Below, piece after piece: positions 1 through 9,841 of a stretch of 64,000 nucleotides of DNA. Source of the DNA: Pedobacter lusitanus (GTDB lineage: Bacteria; Bacteroidota; Bacteroidia; Sphingobacteriales; Sphingobacteriaceae); contig NZ_CP157278.1 in assembly GCF_040026395.1 (NCBI RefSeq), positions 3,100,001 through 3,164,000 on the forward strand, read 5' to 3'. Numbering within the stretch: position 1 is the first letter of the stretch; the number at the start of each line of letters is the position of its first letter. A model generated the notes under the pieces. That model searched no databases. It was not told the origin of the DNA and saw nothing but the letters and a program-made list of their open reading frames with translations. The translations under genes and the position numbers were made by a program.

Positions 1-529
1 ATTCATCATCAAAGTCAATTCCATCCAGTCCGTAAGTAGTTACTGCATCGCTCAGTTGCTGTGCAAATTCCTGTGCAGCTGCCTGAGTAGGAAAATTAGC
101 AAAACCAGCACCCTGGTGATTACCCAGAATAGAAAGCATTACCTTGATTCCTTTGTCCTGTAAAGGCTTGATCTTGGTTGCTTTATTAGTCAGTACACTT
201 GTTACCTGTGGATTAAAATATAATTCAGCTTTTTGAGTAGTCGTATTATAATTAATGTTGGCAGCAAAGATTATCCCGATATCAAATAATTGTTTACCAT
301 TCGCTAATTTATACTTACCTACTTCCAGCATATCATTGCTGTTAACTTCAACATAACAAACGCCAAGAGGTCCGGCCTGCCCAACTGCCTCAGTTTTAGC
401 ACCAGAAAGGTTCTGATCCGGGTTTGAATTTGCAGACTGGTCTTTTTTACAGGCAGAAGCCATTAAAAGAACAAGACTTGCCGAAGTGATCGCAGTCTTT
501 TTTAAGATTGCACTAAATTTTGTGTTCAT
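1..529 (-). CDS. GH18 endo-beta-N-acetylglucosaminidase-like lipoprotein, truncated by window edge
   Basis: The frame opens at an ATG complementary to 527-529 and runs off the left end after 176 codons. The N-terminus is a lipoprotein signal peptide with a lipobox ending at Cys27 (MASAC, then KK). Residues from about 53 read as the start of a GH18 barrel. The last residues, DGIDFDDE, match the DGxDxDxE catalytic motif, and Glu176 at positions 2-4 is the presumed acid/base. The layout resembles EndoF/EndoH-type enzymes, which cut between the two core GlcNAc residues of N-glycans. A chitinase-like GH18 is possible because the C-terminal half is missing. It is divergent from the GH97 gene. Confidence 0.8.
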   Translation of the reverse strand, partial: MNTKFSAILKKTAITSASLVLLMASACKKDQSANSNPDQNLSGAKTEAVGQAGPLGVCYVEVNSNDMLEVGKYKLANGKQLFDIGIIFAANINYNTTTQKAELYFNPQVTSVLTNKATKIKPLQDKGIKVMLSILGNHQGAGFANFPTQAAAQEFAQQLSDAVTTYGLDGIDFDDE

Positions 530-847
530 ACAAATGAATTTGGTAGATGAATAATTCTGGTTTATTATTTGGCTGCTTATTCATTTTATCCGATCTGCTA
601 TTAATATAGGTAAAACGTTTAAGCATAGCTAAGTTAATAGATTGTTTTGAACATCGCAATACCCTGAATTTATTTTATACAGTTATTAATTCTCCGGTTT
701 TCTTTCCTTCTCTGCCTGCTGTTTAAAACATTTTGCCCCTTCACATAAATTACTATATTTATCTAATTATCAATACAATACATTAATAGGTTTTAGCAAA
801 ACCAGAACAAGACCTAAACATTAAAGCTCATCAACAACCAATTTACT
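530..847. other. Divergent intergenic region
   Basis: This 318-bp gap separates the GH18 lipoprotein and GH97 starts. It is AT-rich and must hold both promoters. I find no exact TAnnTTTG box close to either start, only near matches such as TATATTTA around 752. No coding frame, repeat or RNA gene is visible. Confidence 0.4.
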
Positions 848-2818
848 ATGTCTAAAACAATTAAAATTTTCTGTTTTGCTCTGCTGATACATACAACAGT
901 ATTCGCAAAAGATTACACCTTACTCTCACCCGATAAAAAAATCACGATAAAAATATCGGTCGAGAAAAATATCACCTGGTCGGTACTGAAAGATCAGGAG
1001 TTACTGCTTAAGCCCAGTGCCATGAGTATGATTCTAAATGATGGCAGAAATCCCGGGATCGTACCGGTTGTATCCAAAACAATCAGTAAATCTGTCAACC
1101 AGACTATTGTTTCCATAATCCCCGTCAAAAACAAGCTGATTCCTGAAATTTATAACGAGCTCAAACTCCGGATGAAAGGCAATTACAGCATAGAATTCAG
1201 AGCCTATAATGATGGCGTTGCCTATCGTTTTGTAACTGAGCTGGGGCCCCGGCCTATAGAGATCAATTATGAAGAAGTAGCTTTCAATTTCAAGGAGAAC
1301 TGCCAGATCTATTTGCCTAAAGAAAACAATCCTGAGTTGCAGTCGCATTATGAAGCCGACTTTAAGCCTGCGAAATTAGAAGAAATTCCTGCCACGCAGT
1401 ATGGTTATCTGCCTTTGTATATCGCTACGCCCGGGGGAACCAAAATGGTCGTCACTGAAGCCGATCTTCATGATTATCCAAATCTTTTTCTGTATGGGAC
1501 AGGCACCAGAACACTGACAGGCAATTTTCCGAAAGTTATCCTGGAATCCAGTCCCAAACCCAATTCGGACCGGGCAGAGATCATTGTTAAAAAAGCAGTC
1601 TACCATGCCAAAACAACTGGTAACAGAACATTCCCCTGGAGAACCATCATCATCAGTTCATCAGACAAAGGATTACTTGAAAATGAAATGGTTTATAAAC
1701 TGGCCAGGCCAAATACCCTTACCGGTACAGATTGGATCAAACCCGGAAAAGTAGCCTGGGACTGGTGGAATGATAACAATATCTATGGGGTTGATTTCAA
1801 GTCAGGCATCAATACAGAAACCTACAAATATTACGTAGATTTTGCCTCGGCCTATGGTCTGGACTATATTATTCTTGATGAAGGCTGGTCAAGAACCACC
1901 ACAGACCTGCTAGCACCTAATCCGCAGCTGGATATAGAGGGCCTGATTAAATATGCGACCAGCAAAAAGGTAGGAGTCATTTTATGGGCACTGTGGAAAC
2001 CTCTGGATCAGCATATGGATGCCATTCTTGATCAGTATGTTAAATGGGGCGTAAAAGGAGTGAAAGTAGATTTTATGGCCAGGGCTGATCAGTACATGGT
2101 TAACTTCTATGAAAGAGCTGCTCAGGAGACGGCCAGACGAAAACTGTTACTCGATCTTCACGGCGCATACAAACCGGTTGGACTAAATCGCCAGTATCCC
2201 AACGTTATCAATTACGAGGGAGTTAGGGGAATGGAAAACAATAAATGGGAAGAAACTATTACCCCGGTTCACAATACCACCCTTCCCTTTACAAGAATGG
2301 TGGCAGGGCCGATGGATTACACACCTGGCGCCATGCTGAACACCAATAAAGATGAGTTCCATATCAGCATGACATCACCCATGAGCAGAGGAACAAGGGC
2401 GCATCAGGCTTCGATGTATGTACTTTATGACAGTCCATTGCAAATGTTCTGCGATAATCCATCCAACTATTTAAGAGAGCCGGTATATACCCATTACATA
2501 GCCCGTTTCCCTACCGTATGGGATAAGACAGTTGCACTGGAAGGTAAAATTTCTGAGTATGCGGTTGTTGCCCGTAAAAATGGAAACAACTGGTATATTG
2601 GCGGGATGACCAACTGGGATGCAAGGGGCTTTGATATCCCCCTGACCTTCCTGGATGGTAAAAAATATAAAATAGAAATATTAAAAGATGGAATCAACGC
2701 CGGCAAACACGCAGCCGACTATCAGCTGATCAGTAAAGAAGTTAGCGCCGGCGAGACTCTTCATATTGATATGGCTGCCGGAGGTGGTTACACTGCTATT
2801 TTAACACCTATCGGTTAG
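848..2818 (+). CDS. GH97 family glycoside hydrolase, probable retaining type
   Basis: This 656-residue exported enzyme has a signal peptide of about 20 residues ending VFA. It follows the GH97 plan: N-terminal beta-sandwich (about 25-280), catalytic TIM barrel (about 290-560) and C-terminal beta domain (about 570-656). Barrel motifs include AWDWWND, ILDEGWS and VKVDFM. The family holds inverting alpha-glucosidases (SusB) and retaining alpha-galactosidases. The retaining group uses an Asp nucleophile in the VKVDF strand, here Asp408. Glu457 in INYEGVRG is a candidate acid/base. It probably acts in the periplasm on alpha-linked oligosaccharides. Its 3' end overlaps the convergent aminopeptidase gene by 11 bp. 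Confidence 0.88.
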   Translation: MSKTIKIFCFALLIHTTVFAKDYTLLSPDKKITIKISVEKNITWSVLKDQELLLKPSAMSMILNDGRNPGIVPVVSKTISKSVNQTIVSIIPVKNKLIPEIYNELKLRMKGNYSIEFRAYNDGVAYRFVTELGPRPIEINYEEVAFNFKENCQIYLPKENNPELQSHYEADFKPAKLEEIPATQYGYLPLYIATPGGTKMVVTEADLHDYPNLFLYGTGTRTLTGNFPKVILESSPKPNSDRAEIIVKKAVYHAKTTGNRTFPWRTIIISSSDKGLLENEMVYKLARPNTLTGTDWIKPGKVAWDWWNDNNIYGVDFKSGINTETYKYYVDFASAYGLDYIILDEGWSRTTTDLLAPNPQLDIEGLIKYATSKKVGVILWALWKPLDQHMDAILDQYVKWGVKGVKVDFMARADQYMVNFYERAAQETARRKLLLDLHGAYKPVGLNRQYPNVINYEGVRGMENNKWEETITPVHNTTLPFTRMVAGPMDYTPGAMLNTNKDEFHISMTSPMSRGTRAHQASMYVLYDSPLQMFCDNPSNYLREPVYTHYIARFPTVWDKTVALEGKISEYAVVARKNGNNWYIGGMTNWDARGFDIPLTFLDGKKYKIEILKDGINAGKHAADYQLISKEVSAGETLHIDMAAGGGYTAILTPIG

Positions 2819-4160
2819 CGTGAACTTCGTCCAGTGTTTTAATCAGCGGGGGGCCTAAAAGACGGCTTCCCGTTGTTGTAATCACATAATCATCTTCGAT
2901 TCTTATCCCACCGAAATCTCTGAACTGTTTTACTTTTTCGTAATTGATAAATTCAGCATGTTTACGCTCTGCAGACCATGAATCTATTAATACCGGAATA
3001 AAGTACAGACCGGGTTCAACGGTAACCACAAAACCAGGTTCAAGCGCTCTTCCTAAACGAAGAGATTTTAACCCGAATTCCTTACTCTTTTTCAGTTCGG
3101 CTGTGTATCCTACATATTCTTCGCCCAGGTTCTCCATATCGTGTATATCGAGTCCCATCATGTGACCCAGTCCGCATTGAAAGAACAAAGTATGTGCACC
3201 TTCGGCAACGGCCTGTTTCGGATCACCTTTCATCAGCCCCAAATCAGAAAGCCCCAGTACCAAGTGCTCACAGGCCAGTAAATGAACATCTTTATACAAA
3301 ATTCCCGGCTTCAATGCTTCAGCAGCTTTCAGTTGTGCATTCAGCACGATACTATAGACATCCTGCTGTAAAGAGGTAAATGATTTGCCTACCGGGAAGG
3401 TTCTTGTTAAATCTCCTGCATAGCACATTTCATTTTCAGCACCGCAGTCACACAGGACCATCTGTCCTTCTTTCAAAACAGTTTTGCTGGCATGATTGTG
3501 CAGAATTTCCCCATGGACTGTAAGGATACTTGGAAAAGAAAGCTGACCGCCATGAGCGACAGCTACCGCCTGCAACTGAGCTGAAACTTCATATTCGGTC
3601 ATTCCGGGACGTGCAATTTCCTGAGCTTTAAGTTGCATCAGGACACTGGTTGCGACAGCCTTTTCAATTTCCTGTATTTCCTGTTCGCTTTTGATTGACC
3701 TTTGTGCAACGATTGCTTTAATCAGTTCTACCGAAGGCTGTCCGGTCTGTCCCCAGTCTATCAGTTTCATCGAAGTTTCGGCTCTGTAAACCGGTAAAAA
3801 ATGCACTTTACGATTTCCTGCCAGCGCATTAATCACTTCTGTTTTCTTTCTGGTAAAAGCGATTCCTGCTTTTTCGGCTTGTGCTTCTATAGTTTCAAGT
3901 GCACCTGTCCAGATGATATCATCAACTGTAAGTTCATCACCAAACAGAATCTCCTGATCATTGTCAAGATCAATCACCAGGCATAGCCCCGGTCTGCTGA
4001 TCCCTGTGAAATACAGGAAACAGCTATCCTGACGGAAATGATAGGTATTATCCCTATAATTCATTCCGCTTTCCTCATTTCCAGGCAAAAGGATAATCCC
4101 TTCTCCTATAACTGACTTTAGCTTATTTCTTCTTTCCTGGTAGACTTCTTTAGCAAACAT
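2808..4160 (-). CDS. pepP: Xaa-Pro aminopeptidase (aminopeptidase P, M24B)
   Basis: The 450-residue protein has an N-terminal AMP_N domain (about 1-130) and a C-terminal pita-bread M24 domain (about 165-435). The expected dinuclear metal ligands are visible: Asp in LCDCGAE, Asp in YAGDLTR, His in GLGHMMG, Glu in TVEPGLYF and Glu in GIRIEDD. It removes N-terminal residues that precede proline. No signal peptide is present, so it is probably cytoplasmic. Length and motif order fit the family. It is transcribed alone and converges with the GH97 gene. Confidence 0.92.
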   Translation of the reverse strand: MFAKEVYQERRNKLKSVIGEGIILLPGNEESGMNYRDNTYHFRQDSCFLYFTGISRPGLCLVIDLDNDQEILFGDELTVDDIIWTGALETIEAQAEKAGIAFTRKKTEVINALAGNRKVHFLPVYRAETSMKLIDWGQTGQPSVELIKAIVAQRSIKSEQEIQEIEKAVATSVLMQLKAQEIARPGMTEYEVSAQLQAVAVAHGGQLSFPSILTVHGEILHNHASKTVLKEGQMVLCDCGAENEMCYAGDLTRTFPVGKSFTSLQQDVYSIVLNAQLKAAEALKPGILYKDVHLLACEHLVLGLSDLGLMKGDPKQAVAEGAHTLFFQCGLGHMMGLDIHDMENLGEEYVGYTAELKKSKEFGLKSLRLGRALEPGFVVTVEPGLYFIPVLIDSWSAERKHAEFINYEKVKQFRDFGGIRIEDDYVITTTGSRLLGPPLIKTLDEVHANR

Positions 4161-4365
4161 AACTGATTATTTATAAGCCCGAATTTATTAAATAAAAATT
4201 AATTTTCTTAAAAAAACAGGAGATCCTTCCCTGCTGGAAATCAACCGGTTTTATCTTTTTAAAACAAGCCATCAATTCAACCTTTTCCAATGATCAGTCC
4301 TTACCATGAGTCCCTGTTCAAATAACTCCTGATAGGGTTAGCCGTTATATTACCCTTAAGATTGA

Positions 4366-4452
4366 TACGGGGTTGAAGCGGGATTGAAACGGGGTTGAAA
4401 CGCTTCGACCCGTATCAACCCCGTTTCAACCCCGTTTCAATCCCGCTTCAAC
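4366..4452. repeat. Inverted repeat made of 11-bp units
   Basis: Two 31-bp arms, 4372-4402 and 4422-4452, are exact reverse complements around a 19-bp centre. Each arm is a run of 11-bp units of the type GTTGAAACGGG, with G/A and A/G/T variants in mirrored order. The centre continues the same units, so nearly the whole 87 bp is built from one motif. Transcribed, it would form a very stable hairpin. There is no T-run after the stem, so it is not a simple terminator. Its family is unknown to me. Confidence 0.85.
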
Positions 4453-4737
4453 ACTAACCAGTATATATCCGGTTCTATACTAGAATATAGATGCAATAGT
4501 AATTATAATCCTGACTGTTATTTACTTAAGGTTTTTAATGTTCATTTTCCTTTATGGTTGCGAAGCAAACCCTCAACAGTGCTTTTAACCGGCAACACTT
4601 TAAAAACTCAAAAAAAACAATACCCGGGAAAACTTCAAAAGGCGAGATTTTATCAAAAAACATTTGGTTACTGAAACAGACTGTAATCTCATGTACTATG
4701 GTTATTTTTTCGTAACATTAAGACAACACCGGTACCT

Positions 4738-4745
4738 TATTTTTG
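4738..4745 (+). promoter_or_regulatory. Candidate Bacteroidota sigma-ABfr -7 box
   Basis: TATTTTTG is an exact TAnnTTTG match ending 27 bp before the ATG at 4773. A start site a few bases downstream would lie after the upstream TTG at 4743, which supports the later ATG. No clear -33 TTTG is visible. Confidence 0.45.
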
Positions 4746-4772
4746 CAAAAAAAAAACACCACCACCCCAGCT

Positions 4773-5315
4773 ATGGATCTGATAACTTCCTTAAAACAAG
4801 GTGATCAAACTGCAATGGAAACCATTTACAAAAAACACTGGGAACATGTTTTTGATTCCGCTTATAAACGTGTTGGTACAGAAGACATTGCACAGGACAT
4901 CACTCAGGATATTTTCATCTCCCTATGGGAAAAACGGGAAACCCTTGAAATCCGCGAGTCATTAACAGCCTATCTTCAGGCCAGTGTGAAATACCGTGTC
5001 ATTAACTATTTCAAAGCAAATCTGACCAAAGAAAAATACACCGAAGATCTCTTTGCCTTAATGGGTAATATCTCTCCTCTACACCCCACTAACGAACTGT
5101 CAGTCAAAGAAATACACAAAGAGCTTGATGAAGCCATAGCTGAACTCCCGGAACGCATGCGCCAGATTTTTTCCATGAGCAGGAAACAGGAAAAATCAAC
5201 TCATGAAATCTCTGCTGAACTCAACCTGTCTATACAGACCGTTAAAAATCAGCTGACCGCAGCCCTGAAAATTATCCGCAAAAGACTGGCTTATCTTACC
5301 GTCTTCTTCTTTTAA
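4773..5315 (+). CDS. ECF RNA polymerase sigma factor, FecI-like
   Basis: This is a 180-residue sigma-70 family protein with region 2 (about 12-80, with QDITQDIFISLWEKR) and region 4 (about 115-170, with a helix-turn-helix around STHEISAELNLSIQTVKNQL). I chose the ATG at 4773 over the in-frame TTG at 4743 because it gives the usual MDLI..LKQGD N-terminus and leaves a sensible leader after the -7 box. It is followed 68 bp later by a FecR anti-sigma gene and then SusC/SusD. Its expected job is transcription of that uptake operon when the receptor signals through FecR. Confidence 0.9.
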   Translation: MDLITSLKQGDQTAMETIYKKHWEHVFDSAYKRVGTEDIAQDITQDIFISLWEKRETLEIRESLTAYLQASVKYRVINYFKANLTKEKYTEDLFALMGNISPLHPTNELSVKEIHKELDEAIAELPERMRQIFSMSRKQEKSTHEISAELNLSIQTVKNQLTAALKIIRKRLAYLTVFFF

Positions 5316-5383
5316 CAGAAAGGTAACCTAACCTTAACATCCGCAACCGGTACTACTTCCCTTTTTAACTGACTGGTTTGTAG

Positions 5384-6346
5384 ATGGAAGATAAAAAGCT
5401 TGCAGAAGATCTGCTAAAAAAATATTTAGACGCAAAAGCTACTCCTAAAGAGATTGAACAGGTTGAGAACTGGTACCATGGTTACGAAGAAAAAAACCGG
5501 GTATTAAGTCAGAGCCAGAAAGCTGTAATAGAGCGCCGCATGCTGATTAATCTGCAGCAGCATATCAGCCAGCCGGCCAAATCAACTACAAGTTTTATCC
5601 GGAGCAGCGCTTTTCTCCGTATTGCCGCATCAGCGATACTCGTTTGCAGTGTGGGACTGGCCTGGTGGAAAATTGCTCCGCAACCCAGACAAAAACAGCG
5701 CCCCGTGGCATTGCTGTATACCAGTACCGGCAGCAGTGAAAAAAAGACGATCAGACTGGGTGATGGTTCAGAAATTATCCTGAGTCCGTCAGGGCGGCTG
5801 GCTTATCCCGCAAGATTTGCCAAATCCATCAGAGAAATTTCTCTCGAAGAAGGTGAAGCTTTTTTCAAAATCGCCCATGAAGAAAAGCGACCTTTTAATG
5901 TTCTTTTACCAGGAAAACTGTATACCAGAGTATTGGGAACTTCCTTTACTGTCCGTGCTTTCAAAGCTTCTCATTCGATGAATATTTCGGTAAGTACCGG
6001 GAAGGTCGCTGTCGGTAATAAGCAGCAGGTTTTTGGTACACTGATCAAAGGACAGCAGATTACCTACGACAAAAATAAAGAAACAGCTATCATCAGTCAG
6101 ACACCGGTTCCTGATACCAGAATTGTTTTTGCAGGAATAAATCTTCAGCAGGCATTACAAAAACTGGAATATATCTATGCTATTAAAATTGATCTGAGTC
6201 CGGCCGGTCTTGGAAAAAGCGGCTGTACAGCTACCTTTCACAGCAAACAGCAGCCAGAAGAAATTATAGGCATCATCTGCAGTCTGCATAATCTTAAATA
6301 TGAACAAACACCTGATCATAAATCATTTAAAATCCATCAAAAATGA
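5384..6346 (+). CDS. FecR-family anti-sigma factor
   Basis: The 320-residue protein has a cytoplasmic N-terminal segment (1-76) that should bind the sigma factor, one membrane helix (about 78-96), a periplasmic FecR domain (about 110-215) and a C-terminal DUF4974-type domain (about 250-318). Its place between the ECF sigma gene and an STN-bearing SusC gene is the standard trans-envelope signalling arrangement. The STN domain of the loaded receptor contacts FecR, which then releases the sigma factor. The ligand cannot be read from this gene. Confidence 0.9.
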   Translation: MEDKKLAEDLLKKYLDAKATPKEIEQVENWYHGYEEKNRVLSQSQKAVIERRMLINLQQHISQPAKSTTSFIRSSAFLRIAASAILVCSVGLAWWKIAPQPRQKQRPVALLYTSTGSSEKKTIRLGDGSEIILSPSGRLAYPARFAKSIREISLEEGEAFFKIAHEEKRPFNVLLPGKLYTRVLGTSFTVRAFKASHSMNISVSTGKVAVGNKQQVFGTLIKGQQITYDKNKETAIISQTPVPDTRIVFAGINLQQALQKLEYIYAIKIDLSPAGLGKSGCTATFHSKQQPEEIIGIICSLHNLKYEQTPDHKSFKIHQK

Positions 6347-6434
6347 CAGCTAACCCACATTTATTCACACCGTGCTGATCAGTTCAGTACCACCGCCAAT
6401 TTTCACACAATTAACGCAAAAAACAATTAACAAC

Positions 6435-9400
6435 ATGAAAACACCCTCCTATAAGAGGTTAACAGCCCTTTATAAAGCTATGAAGTATTCTTTATTAATC
6501 TTCTCGCTCATTTGTACCTTTTGCGGAACCATCTTCGCTTCTGCAACTATGGCACAGAAATTAGATCGTGCGACGGTAACGTTAACAATTACAAAAGAGA
6601 AATCACAACAAGCCATCCTTAAAGAAATAGAAGCCAAAACAGGTCTTCATTTTGTTTACAATCAGGATCAGCTTTCTATCAACAGACAAGCACTGAACGA
6701 GACTTTTAAAAATGAAAAAGTCGAACTGGTATTACACAAGCTTGGTTTTGAGTGTCTGGAAAAAGGTGATTATGTGATCATCAAAAAATTACCGGCACCT
6801 GCAAAAAAAGCAGACCGTACAATTACAGGGACAGTAAAAGACTCTACCGGATTGACCATGCCGGGCGTTTCGATCAAAGTATCAGGAACAACCCTGGGCA
6901 CCACAACCAATGCTGACGGAAAATTCAGTATTGCTGCTCCTGAAGAATCTTCTTTGATTTTCTCCATGATCGGCTATAAAACACAGCAGGTAAAAATTGA
7001 TGGTAGAAGCATCATCAATATTGTACTGACCGAAGATAATTCACAATTGAATGAGGTTGTGGTAGTGGGTTACGGTACACAGAAAAAGATCACCGTTTCG
7101 GGAGCTGTAGCAGAAGTATCACTGGATAAGTTAAATTCAAGATCAGTGAGTGATATTGGTAGTATTCTGCAGGGAAAAGCACCGGGTGTGGTTGTAGTCA
7201 GCGAAAGCGGTGATCCTTCGTCAACAGCTAAAGTAAATATCCGCGGACAAGGCGGGATCAACGGGGAAAACCCGCTTTATGTAATTGACGGGTCATTATA
7301 TTACGGTACGCCAGTACTTAATCCCAATGATATAGAGACTATCTCTGTACTGAAGGACGGAGCAGCGGCAATTTATGGTGCAAGAGCTTCGGGTGGAGTA
7401 ATCCTGGTGACAACCAAAAAGGGGACTAACCAGAAACTGAATATCACATTTGATGCTAAGGTGGGTGCACAAACTGCATGGAAAAAACTTAAATCATTGA
7501 ATGCAAAAGAGTTTGCTGATGTTTCAAATCTTGCTGCCGACAATGCAGGTATTCCAAGAAAAGATGCTTTTGATCCTATCAAATATCCTGACGGACAGAT
7601 TACCCGTGCCGACTGGGTAAATGAGATTTTCAGAACCGGATTGATTCAGGATTACAACATGGGAATAACCGGCGGAAATGATAAATCAAGTTTTTACCTG
7701 AGTTTCAATTACCGTAAAGCAGAAGGAACACTATTAAACACTTTCGGGAGCAGATATAATTTCAGGATCAACTCTGAACACCGGATCAATTCATGGATGA
7801 AAGTAGGAGAAAATTTATTCTATGACTATACCAATGGTAACGGATATAATTCCAATAATCCGGGTATCAGCGGTACAGATACAAAGAGTGCCTATACCGG
7901 CGCAATTATTTCAGCAATCTTCTACCCTTCAAATGTAGCTCCTTATACTTCAACAGGTGCATTTTCAGGCTTACCTTTAACTTATGCAGGTGCTTACGGA
8001 GATATTATTAATCCGGTTGCCTATCTGAAAAGACTGGATGTGAATAACCCTGTGAATACTATCGTAGCAAATCCTTATGCAGAACTTGATCTGTTAAAAG
8101 GTTTGAAATTCCGTTCCAACTTATCTTTTACTAAAAGCATTAATAACTCTAAAACCTTTCAGACCAAAGTGCCCGAGGTTGGTAAAATATTTGATTTTAA
8201 TCAGCTCACCCAAACCTCTAATACCAGTAATGACCTGTTAGCTGAACAAGTATTGACTTATGACAAGATTTTCGGTTCACACCACCTGAACGTGATTGGT
8301 GGTTTCTCTTATCAGAACAGAAATTCAGAGTACCTGTCAGTTTACGCACGCGGTTTTGATGATGAATCACCAAAATATCGCTACATGGTCAATGCAACGA
8401 TACCATTTTTACCAGAAAGCAGTGTAGCCAGAGAAACACTGACTTCATTCTTTGCCCGTGCAAATTATGACTATAAAAATAAATATCTGCTTTCTCTTAT
8501 CGGCCGCAGAGACGGGACTTCTTTGGTAGCAGAGCAAAATCGTTTTGCTAACTATTACTCTGCATCTGCAGGATGGGTAGTCAGTAAAGAAGACTTTATG
8601 AGTAAGGCAGATTGGATCAGTAACCTTAAAATCAGAGGTAGTTATGGTCTGCTGGGTAACCTGGCCAGTGTAACTAATCAGGCTGTGAATCCTTCACTCA
8701 GAAAAAGTACCATTTATATGGGAATGAACCCGGCTCAACTTACAGGATATTATGAAAACGTCCTGTCTAATCCCAACTTAACCTGGGCTAAATCTAAACA
8801 GACCAACATCGGTCTTGATTTGGGCGTATTCAAAAACAGGTTAAACCTGGTTGCAGATTATTTCATCAAGGATACTAAAGATATGCTGATCTACCAGCCT
8901 TTATCAGGAACTACTGGTGTTGACGGACAGTGGAAAAATGGTGGTTTATCCAGAGATAAAGGAGTTGAAGTTGGATTAACGTACAACAACAAACCAGAAG
9001 CCGCATTCCAGTACAGCATTAATGCAACTTTCACTAAGATGAATAACAACCTGGTTTCTTTACCAGCTGGTTTAACCAGTCAGGCTGTGGATTTTAACGT
9101 ACGTGGTACATTAACTCCGGTACGTCTGCAGGTTGGTCAGCCTTTATATTCTTACTATGTGGTACAAACCGATGGTATTTTCCAGTCGGATGCAGAAGCT
9201 AAAAATTACAAAAACGCAAGTGGAAATATGATCCAGCCCAATGCAAAAGCCGGAGATTTCCGTTTTGTAGACAGCAATAATGACGGTAAAATTGACAACA
9301 ACGACCGTGTATTCAGAGGCAGTGCTTATCCTGATTTCTCTTACGGTTTCAGTTTCAATGCAAGTTATAAAGGATTTGACCTGAACCTGTTTGCTCAGGG

Positions 9401-9824
9401 TGTTAAAGGAAATAAACTTTTCAACGCCTTAAAATACACCGGGTTAAACGCAGGGAGCGGACAAAACTACAACTTGCTTAATGGCGTATTAGCTGCATGG
9501 AGCCCGACTAATACAGGCAGCAGTCTTCCACGAATTTCGGCAAGTGATGCTAATGGTAACTTCTCTACAACATCAGATTTTTATCTGGAAAGCGGTTCTT
9601 ACTTAAGATTAAAAAGTGCAACAATAGGTTATACTTTTTCTAAAGATCTTTTGAAGACTGTTAAAATCAGTAACCTGCGTCTTTATGTGACTTCAAACAA
9701 CCTGTTTACAATTACCAAATATTCAGGTTTCGATCCTGAAGTTGGAATGGATCAGTATGGTGTTGATGTTGGCCGTTATCCGCAAGCACGTACATTCCTG
9801 TTTGGTGCAAGTCTGAATTTTTAA
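6435..9824 (+). CDS. SusC/RagA TonB-dependent outer-membrane receptor with STN domain
   Basis: From the ATG at 6435 the protein has 1129 residues. An upstream GTG at 6372 only adds a non-signal extension. The signal sequence ends near SATMAQ. Domains are: STN signalling domain (about 50-105), carboxypeptidase-regulatory-like beta-sandwich (about 128-205, starting ITGTVKD), the VVVVGYGTQ segment at about 207, plug (about 215-330, with PLYVIDG and GGVILVTTKKG) and a 22-strand barrel to the C-terminus. It imports a ligand captured by the adjacent SusD. The STN domain couples it to FecR and the ECF sigma factor encoded just upstream. Confidence 0.95.
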   Translation: MKTPSYKRLTALYKAMKYSLLIFSLICTFCGTIFASATMAQKLDRATVTLTITKEKSQQAILKEIEAKTGLHFVYNQDQLSINRQALNETFKNEKVELVLHKLGFECLEKGDYVIIKKLPAPAKKADRTITGTVKDSTGLTMPGVSIKVSGTTLGTTTNADGKFSIAAPEESSLIFSMIGYKTQQVKIDGRSIINIVLTEDNSQLNEVVVVGYGTQKKITVSGAVAEVSLDKLNSRSVSDIGSILQGKAPGVVVVSESGDPSSTAKVNIRGQGGINGENPLYVIDGSLYYGTPVLNPNDIETISVLKDGAAAIYGARASGGVILVTTKKGTNQKLNITFDAKVGAQTAWKKLKSLNAKEFADVSNLAADNAGIPRKDAFDPIKYPDGQITRADWVNEIFRTGLIQDYNMGITGGNDKSSFYLSFNYRKAEGTLLNTFGSRYNFRINSEHRINSWMKVGENLFYDYTNGNGYNSNNPGISGTDTKSAYTGAIISAIFYPSNVAPYTSTGAFSGLPLTYAGAYGDIINPVAYLKRLDVNNPVNTIVANPYAELDLLKGLKFRSNLSFTKSINNSKTFQTKVPEVGKIFDFNQLTQTSNTSNDLLAEQVLTYDKIFGSHHLNVIGGFSYQNRNSEYLSVYARGFDDESPKYRYMVNATIPFLPESSVARETLTSFFARANYDYKNKYLLSLIGRRDGTSLVAEQNRFANYYSASAGWVVSKEDFMSKADWISNLKIRGSYGLLGNLASVTNQAVNPSLRKSTIYMGMNPAQLTGYYENVLSNPNLTWAKSKQTNIGLDLGVFKNRLNLVADYFIKDTKDMLIYQPLSGTTGVDGQWKNGGLSRDKGVEVGLTYNNKPEAAFQYSINATFTKMNNNLVSLPAGLTSQAVDFNVRGTLTPVRLQVGQPLYSYYVVQTDGIFQSDAEAKNYKNASGNMIQPNAKAGDFRFVDSNNDGKIDNNDRVFRGSAYPDFSYGFSFNASYKGFDLNLFAQGVKGNKLFNALKYTGLNAGSGQNYNLLNGVLAAWSPTNTGSSLPRISASDANGNFSTTSDFYLESGSYLRLKSATIGYTFSKDLLKTVKISNLRLYVTSNNLFTITKYSGFDPEVGMDQYGVDVGRYPQARTFLFGASLNF

Positions 9825-9841
9825 TTATTTAATCAACAACA

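Larger units (their letters stand above)
4161..4772. other. 612-bp intergenic region
   Basis: The gap lies between the divergent pepP and sigma-factor genes. It contains the 4366-4452 inverted repeat and a promoter box at 4738-4745. The rest is AT-rich with no convincing reading frame. Confidence 0.6.

Noticed and set aside
4366..4452. CRISPR-like array because of repeated short units
   Set aside because: Units are 11 bp and directly adjacent, without spacers, and switch strand in the middle. No cas genes are near.
6372..6434. GTG start for the SusC gene
   Set aside because: It puts 21 residues before the signal sequence; the ATG at 6435 gives a normal leader.
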